Assembly: GCA_033064195.1 (NCBI GenBank)
Contig: JARBJD010000321.1
Coordinates: forward strand, 16,520 to 80,519
Direction: 5' to 3'
Length of the DNA stretch: 64,000 bases
Source: Blattamonas nauphoetae
Lineage: Eukaryota > Preaxostyla > Oxymonadida
Shown here: positions 52,035 through 64,000 of the stretch, in pieces
How the letters are laid out: each line of letters opens with the position of its first letter
How positions within the stretch are numbered: position 1 is the first letter of the stretch
Notes under the pieces: model-generated
The model's database searches: none
What the model saw: only the letters and a program-made list of their open reading frames with translations
Told to the model about the DNA's origin: nothing
Translations under genes and position numbers: made by a program

Positions 52035-55000
52035 TCACTGGACGATCTTGTGTGAAGGCAGAGCGGCTGCGCTCTGGTCGGTCTGCGCGAGTTCGTTGAG
52101 CGAGTCGGAGAGAGAGGAGAGTGATGGCCTCTCGTTGGGATTGAAGGAAAGGCAGGAAGAGATGAGGTCGCGAGTGGAGTCGTCTTCGATCTTGGAGAGG
52201 TCGGGAAGAGAGCCAGACATAATCTGACGATGAGCATTCACTCCATCCACTTCACCAAACGGCACTGTCATCGTCACCATCTCGAACATGACCAGACCAA
52301 GACTGAACACACACGCCTTGGCCTGGTCATACTCGTTTTTTGGCTGCTCCTCGTCTTTCCTCACTTCGGGTGCTTCCCAGCGCTCTCCCTCGTTCGGCCC
52401 AGACTTTTGGGGGATGGATGGGTGGAGTGGCTGAGGTGGACGATGGTGGTTGATGGCAAGTGGAGCTGTTTGGGTGGGATGGCTGAGAACGATGCTGATT
52501 GTGTCATTGTCGAACACGATTCGGTGTGGATTGAGTGCGGAGAGTGCGTGATGAGTGGGATTCCGGAGATGAAGTTGGACGAGGCCATTCGCAACAGAAC
52601 TCGCCACTCTCTTCCACGAGATCCCCTTCCTCTCGTTCTCTCGACCATGCAGACGACAAAACAGACTGTCCGCACACGACACAACTTTCGTGTCGAATGG
52701 ATGCACACATTGAATGGCGTCACGCTGCATCGATTCCGGGATGTCTCGAACAACCATTTCAGAAGGAGGATGGAAAGGATCGTCAGAGCAAGTTTGGTTT
52801 TCGGTGTCAGCTTTGCAGAGGATTGGCTGACGAGACTGAGTGACAATTGACCCTTCTCTGTTCATCATGCGGTTCAGAGTTGAGTCAGGAACGTCTTCCT
52901 CCTCTTTCACAATCACCTCGTCCATTTCCATCGTTGAATTCTCGTTCGCCAGAAGTGACTGATTGTTCTTCTTTTTCATCGATTGACGCTTGGCCAAGAT
53001 GATCAGACCGATCAGCAAAATCAGCGCCAAAATGACACAGACAACGACGGGAATGATCCACAATATCTTCGAGGAAGTCCCTCCTTGTGACATGTTCCCT
53101 TTTCCTGTCGATGACGCTGACGCGAACAGGATTGAATTCGAAGTCGTTCCATTGTCTCCAAACACAAGCCTGGCGCGCCATTCGAGAGATGATTTGAGAG
53201 TTGAGAGCGATGTTTTGAGATCCACTTGACCAACAATTTCATTCTCAGTCCATTTCGTGATTGCGAGGGTGTCCAGTTGGAGAAGAGTTGATGCACCCTT
53301 CACACTCTTCTCTGAATCCCACTCAAACACTTCCACATCCAGACCACACGGCACAAGCATCTCTCCTTTCAGAGAAAAGTGAATCGTGTTCGTCTTCTTC
53401 TCGAGGTTGGTGGATGAATTGTCAGTGTCGAGAGTGGGAACGAAGAGAGGAGAGCTCACAACCGTCTTCTTTCCTGTCAACTTGCAATCATCAGCATCAA
53501 TCCAAGCTGATGGCTGTTCCTCGGTTCCATCTCCCTTCGAGAGAGAGTCGATCGTCAGCTTCCCTTCTCCTTCGCAGTGGATGTTCTGTCTCGCTGATGG
53601 GAACGACGAGTTCGTGAGTCCATTGTCAGAGAAGATCCCACTCGAGATTGTCAATTCTCCTCCTTTCTGAACAATCCCTCCAGATCCAAGTTCCTTCATC
53701 GTCACAGCTGACAGATTCGCTTTCGATTCAACAAAATGCAGGAATCCTGTGTTCCATCCGCAAATCGATCCATCCTCATTTGATTCTGTGCTGCTAGTTC
53801 CTTCGATCGAACAAGTTTGGATTGTGATTGTGGAGGATTGAGATGAGATGAACACGAACGATGCTGATGAGGAAGCTGTGATTGTCAGAAGTGTCAACCA
53901 ACATTCACCATTCGTGATCGAGAGGAGCGAACTATCAGAATTGGTGTTTGACGATGGTTGGGAAAGAGAGAGGAGTGATTGATCCATGTTCCCAGATGTC
54001 AGTTTGAAGGGAAGAGACGACACAAGGAGTGGTGTGGAAAGAGACGCTGGTTTCACAATTCGCAACATCGTGTTGGCAATCGAGAGTCGTTCGGCAATCT
54101 CCCCACGCTCGTTCGATTCGGAGACACGTCGAGACATCTGCTCCACTCCGAATCATCGATGAATCGCCAGCATCGTCGGAGCACACGCTGATGGTCAGTT
54201 CCGACGGTTTTGGAGGTGTTGAGATGGAAATGCCATCTGCAATGATCTTCAGTCCTCCAGTGCACAGAGCTGTGATCAGATAAGTTGAACCAAAATCGAG
54301 ACCTCCATCCAACCCCAACATCACAACTTCACTCTTTCCTTTCGTGCTCGAGGTGAACGAAACTGGGATTGTGATTGTGTCGTTGAGTGTCAATTCGAAT
54401 GCCAAGTCTGAAGGGAGGTGCTCGCCAGTGAGAACAATCGACAATAAAATGCCTTGCGAGTTCAACTCGACAGATGCTGTTGTGATGCGAGGGGTTTATG
54501 GAGGAAGTGGAGGAAGTTCAGTAAGTTGAGGGGTCATAAACGATGGAGAGTCAACAACGATTCCATCATCTGTCCCATTGTCAATCTTCGTCACTGTGTA
54601 TGTCTGCCCGAATTGCAGAGATGTTGAATCGGAGCTGGAGAGAAAGAGTGTGGACGATGTCGCTGATGTCGCACCAGAGGCAACAACTGTGAATGTCCGA
54701 GTGTGAGCATCCTCTGATCCACTTCCTGTCGAAACTCCAGACACTTCAACAGTGTATGTTTCTTTGGGAACCAATCCTGATCCAGTCACCAGAAGTCTGA
54801 TTGTTGTCTCTGTCTCGTCATCCACTTCGATCTTCGTCAAGCGGACTGGCTCGACTGGCATCTGAACTCCAACTGATCCAACTTGAACGGAAGTCGATCG
54901 ACCTGTCGCTTGAAGTGATGTCACCTTGTACAACACTCCATATTTCATCTGTTGAGCTCGTTCAACTGGGTCGGTCTCAAATGGATACAACACTTCATCC

Positions 55001-57510
55001 AAAACCCCAATCTCTCCAGATGATGTTGTTGTCACGACGCGAGTCAGTGTCTCTTGAGCTGCGTCGTGTCCAATCAGTGTCAGCGTGTATTCCTTCTCTT
55101 TCTCCAACTCCACACTCGAAAACGACAGCGTCACTTTCCCTTTCGTTGAGCCATCCAGTTCACTCACTTCAATCTTCGAAAGTCGAGCCACTGTTGGAAT
55201 CGTGAACGAGACAGGATGGGCGATGTCGATCAGCATTGTTGAATCTGTCACACTCTTCACTTCTTTCACAATCCATGTTCCTCTTTCGAACCACACTGAT
55301 TCTGAACCAATCAATCCCAAGTCTTTCGTTCCTGTCGATTTTCCATCAGGATCTGTCTTCAACTCCACAACGAACCACGAGTCATCGTGCAATGCCACTT
55401 CATACTCTCCATCTTCAAAGGCTCTTCCTTCAAAATCAACACTCACTTTCGTGTGGCTGGCATCCAATGAACAGACTGCTGAGATGAGTGAAGGTGGAAT
55501 CGTTGGACTTTCGAAGATCGGAGACGTTGAGAATGTAATAACGTGGCCAGGAAGAAAGGCAGCGACGATGGAATAATCGGAGAGAGGTGTCTGAAGAAGA
55601 CAAGTCTCACCAATCGACACAGAACACGATCCAATCGACGACGACATTGAGAACTTCAAAACGCGACCAATGTTTGGAATCCCTTTTGTCACTTCCACTC
55701 GCTCTCCCCCAACATTCGACACAACAACCAACAATGTTCCAAACACTTCCTTGTTCAATGCCACTTCCACATCAGCTGCCGTTCCTTTCACTTCTGCAGT
55801 GAGGGCTGTGAGGGTGATTGTGGCTGGAGATTGGTTGAGGAGATTATTGAATTCTTGCCCGGTTTGTTGCACGAAGATTAGACTTGTGTCGAATTTCGAA
55901 GAAGATGCACAATTTGAGACGGTCGTTGAGGTCAACGTTGGAACAGGAGTTGAATGATGGTAGATCACGTGACCTCTTCCATTTGCAGCCGAACACCCAT
56001 CGAAGAGGAGGGAAGAGAGTTGGACAGATGGACAGACCTGTAAAAACATCACCCCTCCTCCATTTCCAGATGTTGCATTGATTTGTTTGCACTTCTGGAA
56101 GAGGCAATTTGAGATGGCTCCTCCATTTGTCGCTGGATCCCAGCTGAGGAGACCTATCGCTCCTCCGTATTGTACAGCTTCTGATTCAATGAAGACACAT
56201 TCTGAGATGGTTAAACGACAGGGATGGTTCATTCTCAGAGAGGCATCGTGACTAGCGAAACAAGACGTGAAAGACGATGATTTGAGAGAGACAGTGTTTG
56301 TCGTTCCCTCGGAATAATTGATGTAGATTGCACCACCAGCGATGGACGCTGAACACGAATCAAACGAACAAGACTCGATTGAGATTCCGACATTGATCTT
56401 GTAGCAGAAGATTGCGCCACCATTTCCTGTTGGAACGTTGCATCCTTTGAACGTGCAGAGCTTGAATGAAAAGAGAGAATGGTCGGCAGTGATGATAGTT
56501 TGGGTTGTGAACGGCTTGTTCTCGTTTGTGGCGTCCACCAGGCACGAGACAAATGATGAGTTCAGACTCAGAAGACTTCCTCCACCATTCAGCGAACGAA
56601 TCGATGTTCCATAAAGATGGTTCGAACACGACGACACAACACTCCCAACAATCGACTGACCAAACCAACTCCCAACTTCAATCCCTTCCGATGAGCATCG
56701 TGATGTCATGTTCACAAAAACACAACCAACCAACGATGTCCACACTGATTTCGTCTCCACATCATTTCCAGCTCTGTCCAAGTCCAGTGACCCAATCAGA
56801 GGACCTGTCCCCAAAATCAAATCACCATCACGAAGCTCAATCGAAGTGCCTGTGATCGAGACAGACGATGTGCAACCCTCAGCTCTGTCTGTTCCGTCCA
56901 ATCGTCCAAGCGATGCTGTTCCAGTCTTGCCAGAGCGAATCGAGTCGTCACAAATCCCAACCAGAGGAAGAAGAGAAGGAGAGCATGATGACACGTGAGA
57001 ACTCGATGTCACTGTGATCGAGTTCCAGTCAGTCTCTCCCATCCAACAAACCACAAATGGCGAGCATTCCATGTTCGAACGAATCGAGCACAACGACACA
57101 ACCACACAAGATCCCAACACACGAGCTGTCCCAACTCCGTAAACACCACAATCCAACTCCAACCACCACAGACAAACCGAGCTGTTCCTGAACACGAACA
57201 TCGTCTCAAATCCGACCACATTCCCATCCAACTTGCCAGTCTTCTTCCCTCCTCTTCCACGAAAATCATCCCAGAATCTGATCCGAGTTTCATTTCCTCT
57301 CATCGTCAGATCACTCGATTCCACCACATCATTCGATGCGAAGAAGTGTCCTCTTGGGAGCAGCAACCATCCTGGCTCTCCATTTCCATGTTCAACAGTG
57401 TTTGTGAACGATGTCAGGATTGGTGACAGAGACTGCACTGTTGTGTCACTGCAATCATCCCAAGCACAGTACAGACAACTGAAAACGAAAAGAAGTCCGA
57501 ATCGAATCAT
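52035..57510 (-). pseudogene. Beta-helix receptor-pseudokinase, second copy, broken
   Basis: It is colinear with 30,195-35,603. Signal peptide (MIRFGLLFVFSCLYCAWDD) and the first ~330 residues are nearly identical to that copy. The beta-helix turns differ at many positions (GGAIFCYKINVGISIESCSF). The Ig-like repeats are again nearly identical. A TAA stop lies in frame at 54,496-54,498, and an extra G in the coding strand near 54,107 shifts the frame. The ectodomain match ends at GKGNMSQGGTSSK. From the membrane span on (LWIIPVVVCVILALILLIGL) the cytoplasmic part is a different pseudokinase: RWEAPEVRKD, VFSLGLVMFEMVTMTVPFGE, NPNERPSLSS, again without VAIK, HRD or DFG. It cannot be translated whole as written. 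Confidence 0.87.
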
Positions 57511-58382
57511 TGCGAATGGATCTCTGCGAATGTTGTCCCATTATGCGAGACATTCTTCATTGCATTTGGTGATATTGGCGAGAGATAGATCTCATTTTCC
57601 AGGTCAATGTTGATCACACTCATTTGTTCCGTTTTCTTGAGAATTCTCTGGTAATTCCTGGATCTGTCGAGACAAACGTTCAATTTGAAACATCTTCGAG
57701 AATGTACCCAGTCAAATTGAGGTTCTGACCCATTGGACATTTGGGGAAGGCATGAGAAAAAGTTGTGATGGGCAGGCCAGTTTGAGCGAGACTGAAGCAT
57801 ATCCGACCTGTCAATATATGTTTTTGATTCGAAGTGTGACATGTATCCCTTATTTTGATGAGTTGAGACGATTTTCGTCGTTGAGTTCGGCCAATTCTCC
57901 ATGAACTGTTTCTCGCCGATGTTCAAGGGCATCATCGAATCAAACGCTCACAAATCGATCAATTAATCCCGCTGACATTTTCCATTCATCCGAAGACTGG
58001 TTGTACAGCTGCTCGTCACGTCACGGTTTGACACGAGATCGTGTCATTCAATTGTGAGAATTCATGTGTGGAGATATCTGAGAAGACATCGACAGCAGTA
58101 TGCTCACGAACGAGGTGGGTCAACACGAATCGGTCTCACAATCTGACAATTGGACCACAAAACGCAAGTTCGTCGCAATTGAACAATCGTTGCTTCACCA
58201 TGTCTCACATGACACCACAGAGATCTCCATGTATTCAAATTCGGGAATTGGGCGAGATGAGGAAGTTTACGTTTCGGATACAAGCGGCTCCAGTGGAATA
58301 TCAACGGAATGAACAGCGGGTGTTTGACGAGTCCGTAATATCGTTCGTGCAACAGAGTGGATGAATTGGTGGACTCTCAAAG
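57511..58382. other. 5' flank of the second receptor copy
   Basis: It is colinear with 35,604-36,548. The first ~100 bp upstream of the start (to about 57,610) are among the best conserved, as expected of a shared promoter, but I cannot name an element. Confidence 0.5.
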
Positions 58383-59290
58383 TCAAGTTCCAGATATTTG
58401 TGACACAGGACAGAAATTAGGAGAGTTCATCGGACAATCCCACTCTTCAACTTCAGACCGGGGATCTCGATTTGAATGAGGAAGGAGGGATGTAGTCAAA
58501 CGACAATGATGATATCCGAAGAGTGGATCGATCAAGAATAGAGTTCTCACGAGTTGAAATGAATGAATGGTTGATTTGTGGTTGAATGAGAAGCCAAACA
58601 ATGGGGTGATCTCCGACCGTCTTGTTTTCATTCGGCCACAACCCCTCCCAGAATCGAGTTCCAATGATAATCATCCCACTGATGATCGACTGTTTTATAT
58701 TTGGAAGTTCCCATCCAGAAGTTCTACCGTCACTGGCCGAATCCATTCTGTCAACTTCAAATGGGGAGACAATTCATGGAAGTGTCATACGGTTCCTCCC
58801 ACTGAAGACAAATGAATCGAATCCGCTGCTGTCGCATTCGTTGGCCATTGAACTCAACGGTTTATATGCCACTCCGTCGCGAATTGTTGAAGGTGGATCT
58901 ACCGTTGGAAGCCTAGTTGATATTGTGAACTCAACGACAACCCTCTCCCATCTCTGTTTCCACCAGTCAGAAATCCGTTCAGTGAGAGTGGGAATCTCAT
59001 CCGTTGTGAAGATAATTGAGAGTGAAATCTGGATTCCTTCCACAGACTCACCTCTTGAATCCAACTCTGGATTTCTTCATCTGACCACAGTTTGTTTGCT
59101 TTGATGAACTCCAAACAAACAGTTCCGTCTCTGACCACCTGAATGTCGTGAGAATCGTGAGTCGTTTTCAGTTCGTGTTCTTTTGGATTTTGGAGTGTCT
59201 GACGATGGTCGGCTTTTGCAGCAGAAATGTGTGGAATGTGACGCTTCTGAACATGAAAATGTCGAACATCTGGACAACACACTCATCGCT
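58383..59290 (-). CDS. Unrecognised minus-strand gene (uninterrupted paralogue of 36,549-38,830)
   Basis: Read from about 59,290: SHDIQVVRDGTVCLEFIKAN, then KLWSDEEIQSWIQE, a candidate 23-nt intron (59,043-59,065), then ISLSIIFTTDEIPTLTERIS, DWWKQRWERVVVEFTISTRL and SSGFDSFVFSGRNRMT. The frame then changes near 58,800 to MDSASDGRTSGWELPNIKQS and SGMIIIGTRFWEGLWPNE, ending near 58,383. Two small deletions against the other copy occur at about 59,185-59,215, so the 5' part may be damaged and the foldback at 59,306 may have removed the start. No family assignment; the last part is a beta-rich domain. Confidence 0.5.
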
Positions 59291-59305
59291 TGCCCACCAC
59301 ATCTA

Positions 59306-60131
59306 GTCACCTGAAAACCCGGTAGTAAATAAAAATCGGTAGTTTTTTGGGGTCCCAAAAGTGAAGAGTAACACTGGATTTCTGATTTTTCGACAATTTT
59401 TCTCTCTAAATGACATTTTATGAATAAATGAAGTGTCCTAGGTGATTCAGAACAAATAGTTTTGATTACCCAGCATGATTTTCTCATGCTCTTGGAAAGT
59501 TGATCTCGTTGTATCTTCATAACCAGACAAAATTTTGACCTGAAATTTTCGCGAAAGTGAATGTTTTGAGAAAACAAACTTTGATATTTCAACTTTTTTT
59601 CGGCGGGAAAATTTTCCTCCTTTTCATGATTTTCACGGAATTCTGCAAGTGTCTTCGGACTTGTCTCTCACCATTCACCTTGTACGCAAAATTGACCAGG
59701 TTGATTCGATTGTGACAGTGTTGACATCATTTTGCTGAATTTTGAAAGCGGGACTCCCATCTGATACACGGTGAGAAGACAATTTCAGACCATTCGTTTA
59801 CAGCGACTTTCACAATCTCTCGAGGTGGGAAAATTTTTGAAAAGTTGAAATATCAAAGTTTGTTTTTCTCAAAACATTCACTTTCGCGAAAATTTCAGGT
59901 CAAAATTTTGTCTGGTTATGAAGATACAACGAGATCAACTTTTCAAGAGCATGAGAAAATCATGCTGGGTAATCAAAACGATTTGTTCTGAATCACCTAG
60001 GACACTTCATGTATTCATAAAATGTCATTTAGATAGAAAAATTGTCAAAAAATCAGAAATCCAGTGTTACTATTCACTTTTGGGACCCCAAAAACTACCG
60101 ATTTTTATTTACTACCGGGTTTTCAGGTGAC
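59306..60131. mobile_element. 826-bp TA-flanked foldback element, copy B
   Basis: Same family as 50,343-51,187: termini GTCACCTGAAAACCCGG, arms of about 300 bp, TA on each side (59,304-59,305 and 60,132-60,133). Its central segment (TTCGGACTTGTCTCTCACC) is the reverse complement of the centre of copy A, so the cores flip relative to the arms. Small indels in homopolymers separate the copies. Confidence 0.87.
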
Positions 60132-60133
60132 TA

Positions 60134-61250
60134 TCTGTGCGGATCCGCAACGAATACGCACTTTCGAATTTCATGAAAAAATTTGAGAAAGAAACTAATT
60201 TGTCTGTGGGATCAATAATCACATCTTGTTTTGTCATTTTTAGAGTCCAAGGGCGTAAGAAAGCTGCTTTTTCTTTGAGTTGAAGGTTCATCTTTGAGAA
60301 TGTAAATAAGAGCGATACCTGATTGTCAAATCTCATAAAAGTAGATTGGTTGACCTTACAGCTCAAATAACTGATCAGATTGAAGGATCGAGACATCAGA
60401 CTTGATCCAATCGACACAGAAATACAAGTCGTTCCGCACTTTGCGCCACTGTCAATCATCTTTATCGAAAGTACTTCAACTGCTTGCCCGCATGACACCT
60501 GATTTCAGTCAAAAGATCTCTGATGTGACCTTCAGCCGTTCGATTGTGACAACAGTGTGATAGAAAGATGAGATGGGATTGTCGTGACTGGAACGGATGT
60601 ATACACAGGAAGGTGCACAAATCAGATGTGCAGATTCGGTGTATGTCGCTTCGCTGTAGATCGATGTGAACTGTTGACAAGAGGGTGTTTCTCTTCAGAT
60701 AGACTCTGAAGCCCTTCTTCAAGGATCTAATTTCTGATAATGAAAGAAAATTATGCCATGATAGGAATATCTTTGTTCATCAAATGGATTGGAATGATGA
60801 AACTTCAAGCTTTTGAATGGACTGTTTTGAGGAATGAATTTCGTCATAGAAAGAATGAAAGAAAACAAGAAACCTGATAGTACAGTGAATCGTAGGAACA
60901 CTACTTCAAATGTTGGATATCAGGACAGATTCAGGACAACAACTTTTTCCGATGCTAAATGGAATGAGAAAGGCAGATTTTTGAAACATTGTGAAAGAAA
61001 GGTGACGCATTTGGAATACCTGCAGTGGCTTTGTGGCAATATGGAGTGTATTCTTTCTCAAAAGAAGATGCGGTCAAGATCAGTTTCTGAAATGGGCGAG
61101 ACAATTGACAACAAGGAGGAAGGAAATGGAAAAACAAACGAGTGATTATTGATCTTCTTATCATCTTTGAGTGATGAGATTATTTTGGAGATGATTTGCG
61201 AAAGTGTGTAGTCGTTGCGTATCCGCACATCTCGCATCGAGTTGGGAATG
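60134..61250. other. Spacer with weak reading frames
   Basis: Minus-strand frames at 60,112-60,498 and 60,462-60,722 (IHRICTSDLCTFLCIHPFQS) and a plus-strand frame at 60,834-61,145 (MNFVIERMKENKKPDSTVNR, 103 aa, charged) are open, but none has a recognisable domain or a paralogue in the window. I do not call a gene. Confidence 0.35.
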
Positions 61251-61289
61251 TGAGTGTTGTGGGATGATGAGTGAAAGACAGCGACGATG

Positions 61290-62182
61290 TTCTGATCGGT
61301 GGACTTGTTGCTCGAATGAGTCTGATGACCTCATTTTTCGTTGCTCACACGACGATCTCTGCGTGTTTCTCGAACGCCGTCGACACAACCTCGAACAACC
61401 AATCCATCCATGACCCACACTTCCCTCTCGGCCTCCCACACCTTCATCAACTGTTGATGGACCTCAGCCACGACGTCCGAACACGGAGGTGCGCTCTGGT
61501 GGAATGAAGTGGGATCGTTGACCGTTCTCGCCTGTTCGTTGATGGAATGCTCTGCGACTGCGGCTGGTCTGTCACAAGACTGGCGATTCGATTTCTGGGA
61601 AACTCGGCGTTCTCGTTCTGTCTCAGAAACTCCAGATTCGATTCGTACTTTTTATGCTGTTGTGTTGGCTCGCTCTCCTGCATCACCCCTTCACATCTGG
61701 AAGTGACCAGAACGAACTTTTCGAAATCAGCATCTTCACTTTCGATCGCCACAACGCACTTCATGCATCTTCCAGATGGATGGATGCAGTCGAATGTGGG
61801 GTTTGAGGATGGGAACTCGGATGGACTCAGCAGTTGCAGTGGGGCTCTTGATTGTGACGGAATGCTGGGCAGTCTCAGTCCGTCGAGCCTTCTGTTGAAT
61901 TCGAACACGGCAGGGAATGTAGGGGCAGTTCTGTTTTCGTGCAGTGCTGGCGGGACATCGACGATTTCGTGGTTGAGCTGCATCTTCTTCAACAACACGG
62001 CACGAATTGTGAAACCGATGACAGATGATCCTGCGAAGAACTGTTTGGCTGGGAATGATTTGTATTTCGATGCCGACACAGATGAATGGAACAAAACACT
62101 GGCGAGAGAAGGATCGTTCAGGAACTGCTTCTCGAATTTGGCCTTCCACGAATCGTCGTCGACACTCTGGGCCAACATGTGA
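61290..62182 (+). pseudogene. Beta-helix protein, 3' fragment
   Basis: The main frame (61,547-62,182) contains LAIRFLGNSAFSFCLRNSRF, SGALDCDGMLGSLSPSSLLL and SNTAGNVGAVLFSCSAGG, then WLSCIFFNNTARIVKP and GNDLYFDADTDEWNKTLARE. It ends with a stop after SSSTLWANM. The NT-A-GN-GA-LF and GNDL-FD motifs are those of right-handed beta-helix surface proteins of this group. Upstream sequence (61,290-61,510) continues the similarity to 38,880-39,120 but is not in one frame. No signal peptide or membrane span is present, so the 5' part is missing. Confidence 0.55.
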
Positions 62183-62800
62183 CACACGCCATCCGCTTCC
62201 CGATGAACGCCTCGCTTCTCTCAGCTCTTCTTCCATCTCCCTCGCTTGTCGTGAGTGTCGAGATGACGGAAATTATGAGGCTGGCTGTGGGATGAGTTGC
62301 TTTCTTGCTTGCAAGACGTTGGGATCTTCAGGAAAGAACCAACAGACATTCTCGACGGAGAAGTGCTTGTTGAGGCGGGGTTGTTCGAAGAGAGGATGGG
62401 GTTCGTTGTGAGCACAGAAAGTGTGTCGATCACGTCGTTTGGAAACAAGAATGCGATTGTCGATCTTTTTCAGTTGGGGAAGGATTCACGACGATCTCCA
62501 GTGTATTCGACGCGATTCTGAAATATCTCTCCTTCATCGTCGCAGAGGATGCAGTCATTGAACACATCGGAACAGGGAAAGTGGGTGTGAAACGTTGTGT
62601 GTTGATGGGAAGCGAGAATGGGATCGCAACAACCTCCGATCTGATCTGATCTCGACGGGGCTCTGACTTTGATGAACACGCACTTTTGATCTCTGAAAGT
62701 GGGAAGCGGAAGACTTCTGAAATGGGATGGTTTGAGTTCGGTCTCGCTGACCACTCGCACTGTCGCCAAAGCCGATCTGTTTCATCGTTCTCTTGTTTCA
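62183..62800. other. Degenerate coding-like DNA
   Basis: Short plus-strand runs such as VLVEAGLFEERMGFVVSTES look like solenoid-family remnants but cannot be linked. No gene call. Confidence 0.35.
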
Positions 62801-63020
62801 GGGAATCCCTCTGCGACCGACTCTCTTCTCAGTCGCCTTGAATCGTTCCCAGGTGGATCTTCGACAGACTCCATCCCGTCCGTCGAGGTGCTCATTCTCT
62901 CTGCCAATCAGGGCGTGCACACACTCAACAATGCTCTCCCTCCTTCACATCACCCAACACTGTCCTGAACGTCTTCAGGAGAAACACGTCGAGACCAGCC
63001 GTGACGAAATGGCTGTCTGA
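62800..63020 (+). pseudogene. Armadillo-like family remnant
   Basis: NPSATDSLLSRLESFPGG and SIPSVEVLILSANQGVHTLN align with SADAFLSRLASSSEDYLTD and QPMIVLISSASQPITTA of the intact member at 46,481. The frame closes soon after. A sharp composition change follows at about 63,035. Confidence 0.55.
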
Positions 63021-64000
63021 CAAGCAGTGACGATGGATTGACTGGGGGGCCGACATATATCTCATCAAGCATTCCATCTATATCTCATCAAGTTTTGATC
63101 AAGGGTTTTCTCTTTCCTTAATAGTCTTTTTCAGTTTCAGAATTCACTCGAATTCAGACTCAACATGTCATTCTTTTCTTCATCTCACTGTAGCTCTCTC
63201 TTTTCACCATTTTATGTAGAATAAACTCACTTCTGTCGTTTCAAACAAACTCCGTTGATCGAGCCATTGATTGTTTTTTCTCTTGTAGAGAATCAGAAAC
63301 AGGGGACTCATCTTCGTTATCTCGCAGTTTATCGACTATTTCCATGTACGTTCATCTACATCAGTCAATGTTTGTATGTAAATGTATTGGGATGGTTTGT
63401 TGCCGCTTTTGGCCTACCAGGCAGAGTTGTACCATTTTTCTTGATGTTTCTTCTGGTCGACTTGGTGGAGGTATTCTCGATTGAAAACATCGACAGACTA
63501 CATCATTTCTTATCAGCAACGCTGGCTGACATGCTTCAACAGCTAAAGCGAAGACAAAACCGCAATCACCTCGCCGTCGTCGGAAAGTGACGTTCTTCCA
63601 TCATTTCACGAATCCAATCCATGTTTGACAGGACATTTGTCAGTATTCCTCCTCAAAATGAGGGCTAGCCACCTTTACGACGTCCTGTGGGTGTACGGTC
63701 TCCAACTTGCTCAGACTGGCGAAGTGAAAGATCTCTCCTCCACAAGAATGTCCACGCTGAACAGGAAGGCGAGTGTGAACCCTCTCCACTCGCAGGATGG
63801 ACAGCGACCGATGCTGCCCACACTCCTCAACTCATCTCGAATTTCATCCGTTCGTCACTGCTCCTTCTTCTCTCGTCGCAATCGTTCGTCCTGTCACTCC
63901 TGAACAGCCAGACGCAGAAAGAAAACAAATCTTCAGAAGGAATTGTGGAGACTGAAGGCGAATGCAGCATCGATTGGATCAAAGACCACTCCCACTCCAT
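63021..64000. other. Terminal segment with unassigned frames
   Basis: A direct repeat ATATATCTCATCAAG occurs at about 63,053-63,105. A plus-strand frame (63,255-63,590) has a hydrophobic stretch (VLGWFVAAFGLPGRVVPFFL) and ends LADMLQQLKRRQNRNHLAVV; another lies at 63,625-63,903. Neither is recognised. The last gene may run off the window. Confidence 0.35.

Noticed and set aside
1..64000. CRISPR arrays, operons, bacterial contamination
   Set aside because: No regularly spaced repeats. Genes have GT-AG introns and the families are eukaryotic throughout; the repeats found are TIRs, foldbacks and segmental duplications.

Overview
The window looks like nuclear DNA of a gut-dwelling oxymonad flagellate (Preaxostyla). 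Blattamonas nauphoetae or a close relative is my best guess. The guess rests on recognising three families: receptors that join a right-handed beta-helix ectodomain to one membrane span and a TKL-type pseudokinase; helical, armadillo-like proteins with the SPFLNW and KAVVFRSL type N-terminus; and helical proteins that end in a LEDYENGICVLGILL type block. Genes contain very short GT-AG introns (about 31-37 nt, possibly 23 nt). No bacterial features, operons or CRISPR arrays are present.

Layout. 1-13,560: a truncated minus-strand gene, then a helical-repeat gene (copy 1) broken by four mobile elements: a 482-bp TIR element carrying a tRNA-like unit, a 3.8-kb TIR element carrying a decayed beta-helix gene, a 4.8-kb DIRS-type retrotransposon, and a remnant of a GGCATGG-ended element. 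13,561-17,300: the tandem paralogue (copy 2), free of insertions; it gives the exon structure and the empty target sites. 17,383-17,959: a complete GGCATGG element with 8-bp TSD. 18,109-25,093: a minus-strand gene split by a second DIRS element. 25,297-29,800: gene fragments split by a second 8-bp-TSD element and by a TA-flanked foldback.

30,195-35,603: an intact minus-strand beta-helix receptor with a pseudokinase (1802 aa). 35,604-39,827: its 5' flank, a split gene, a 1395-bp almost perfect palindromic element and a ~495-bp inverted duplication. 39,828-50,330: a graveyard of armadillo-like family copies, one of them intact (46,481-47,548), and a decayed ubiquitin protease whose catalytic cysteine position is TGA. 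50,343-51,187 and 59,306-60,131: two copies of one TA-flanked foldback family. 52,035-59,300: a second copy of the receptor locus in which the receptor is broken by a stop codon and a 1-bp insertion. 60,134-64,000: fragments of beta-helix and armadillo-like genes.

How it fits together. This is not a pathway. It is a fast-evolving region of large paralogous families that appear to be exposed to the environment or to signal, being duplicated, partly homogenised and re-assorted as blocks, and repeatedly hit by at least six kinds of mobile element. The two DIRS elements encode their own Gag-like protein, RT-RNase H and tyrosine recombinase, but both RT frames contain +1 shifts, so neither is intact as written. 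None of the TIR elements encodes a transposase that I can recognise.
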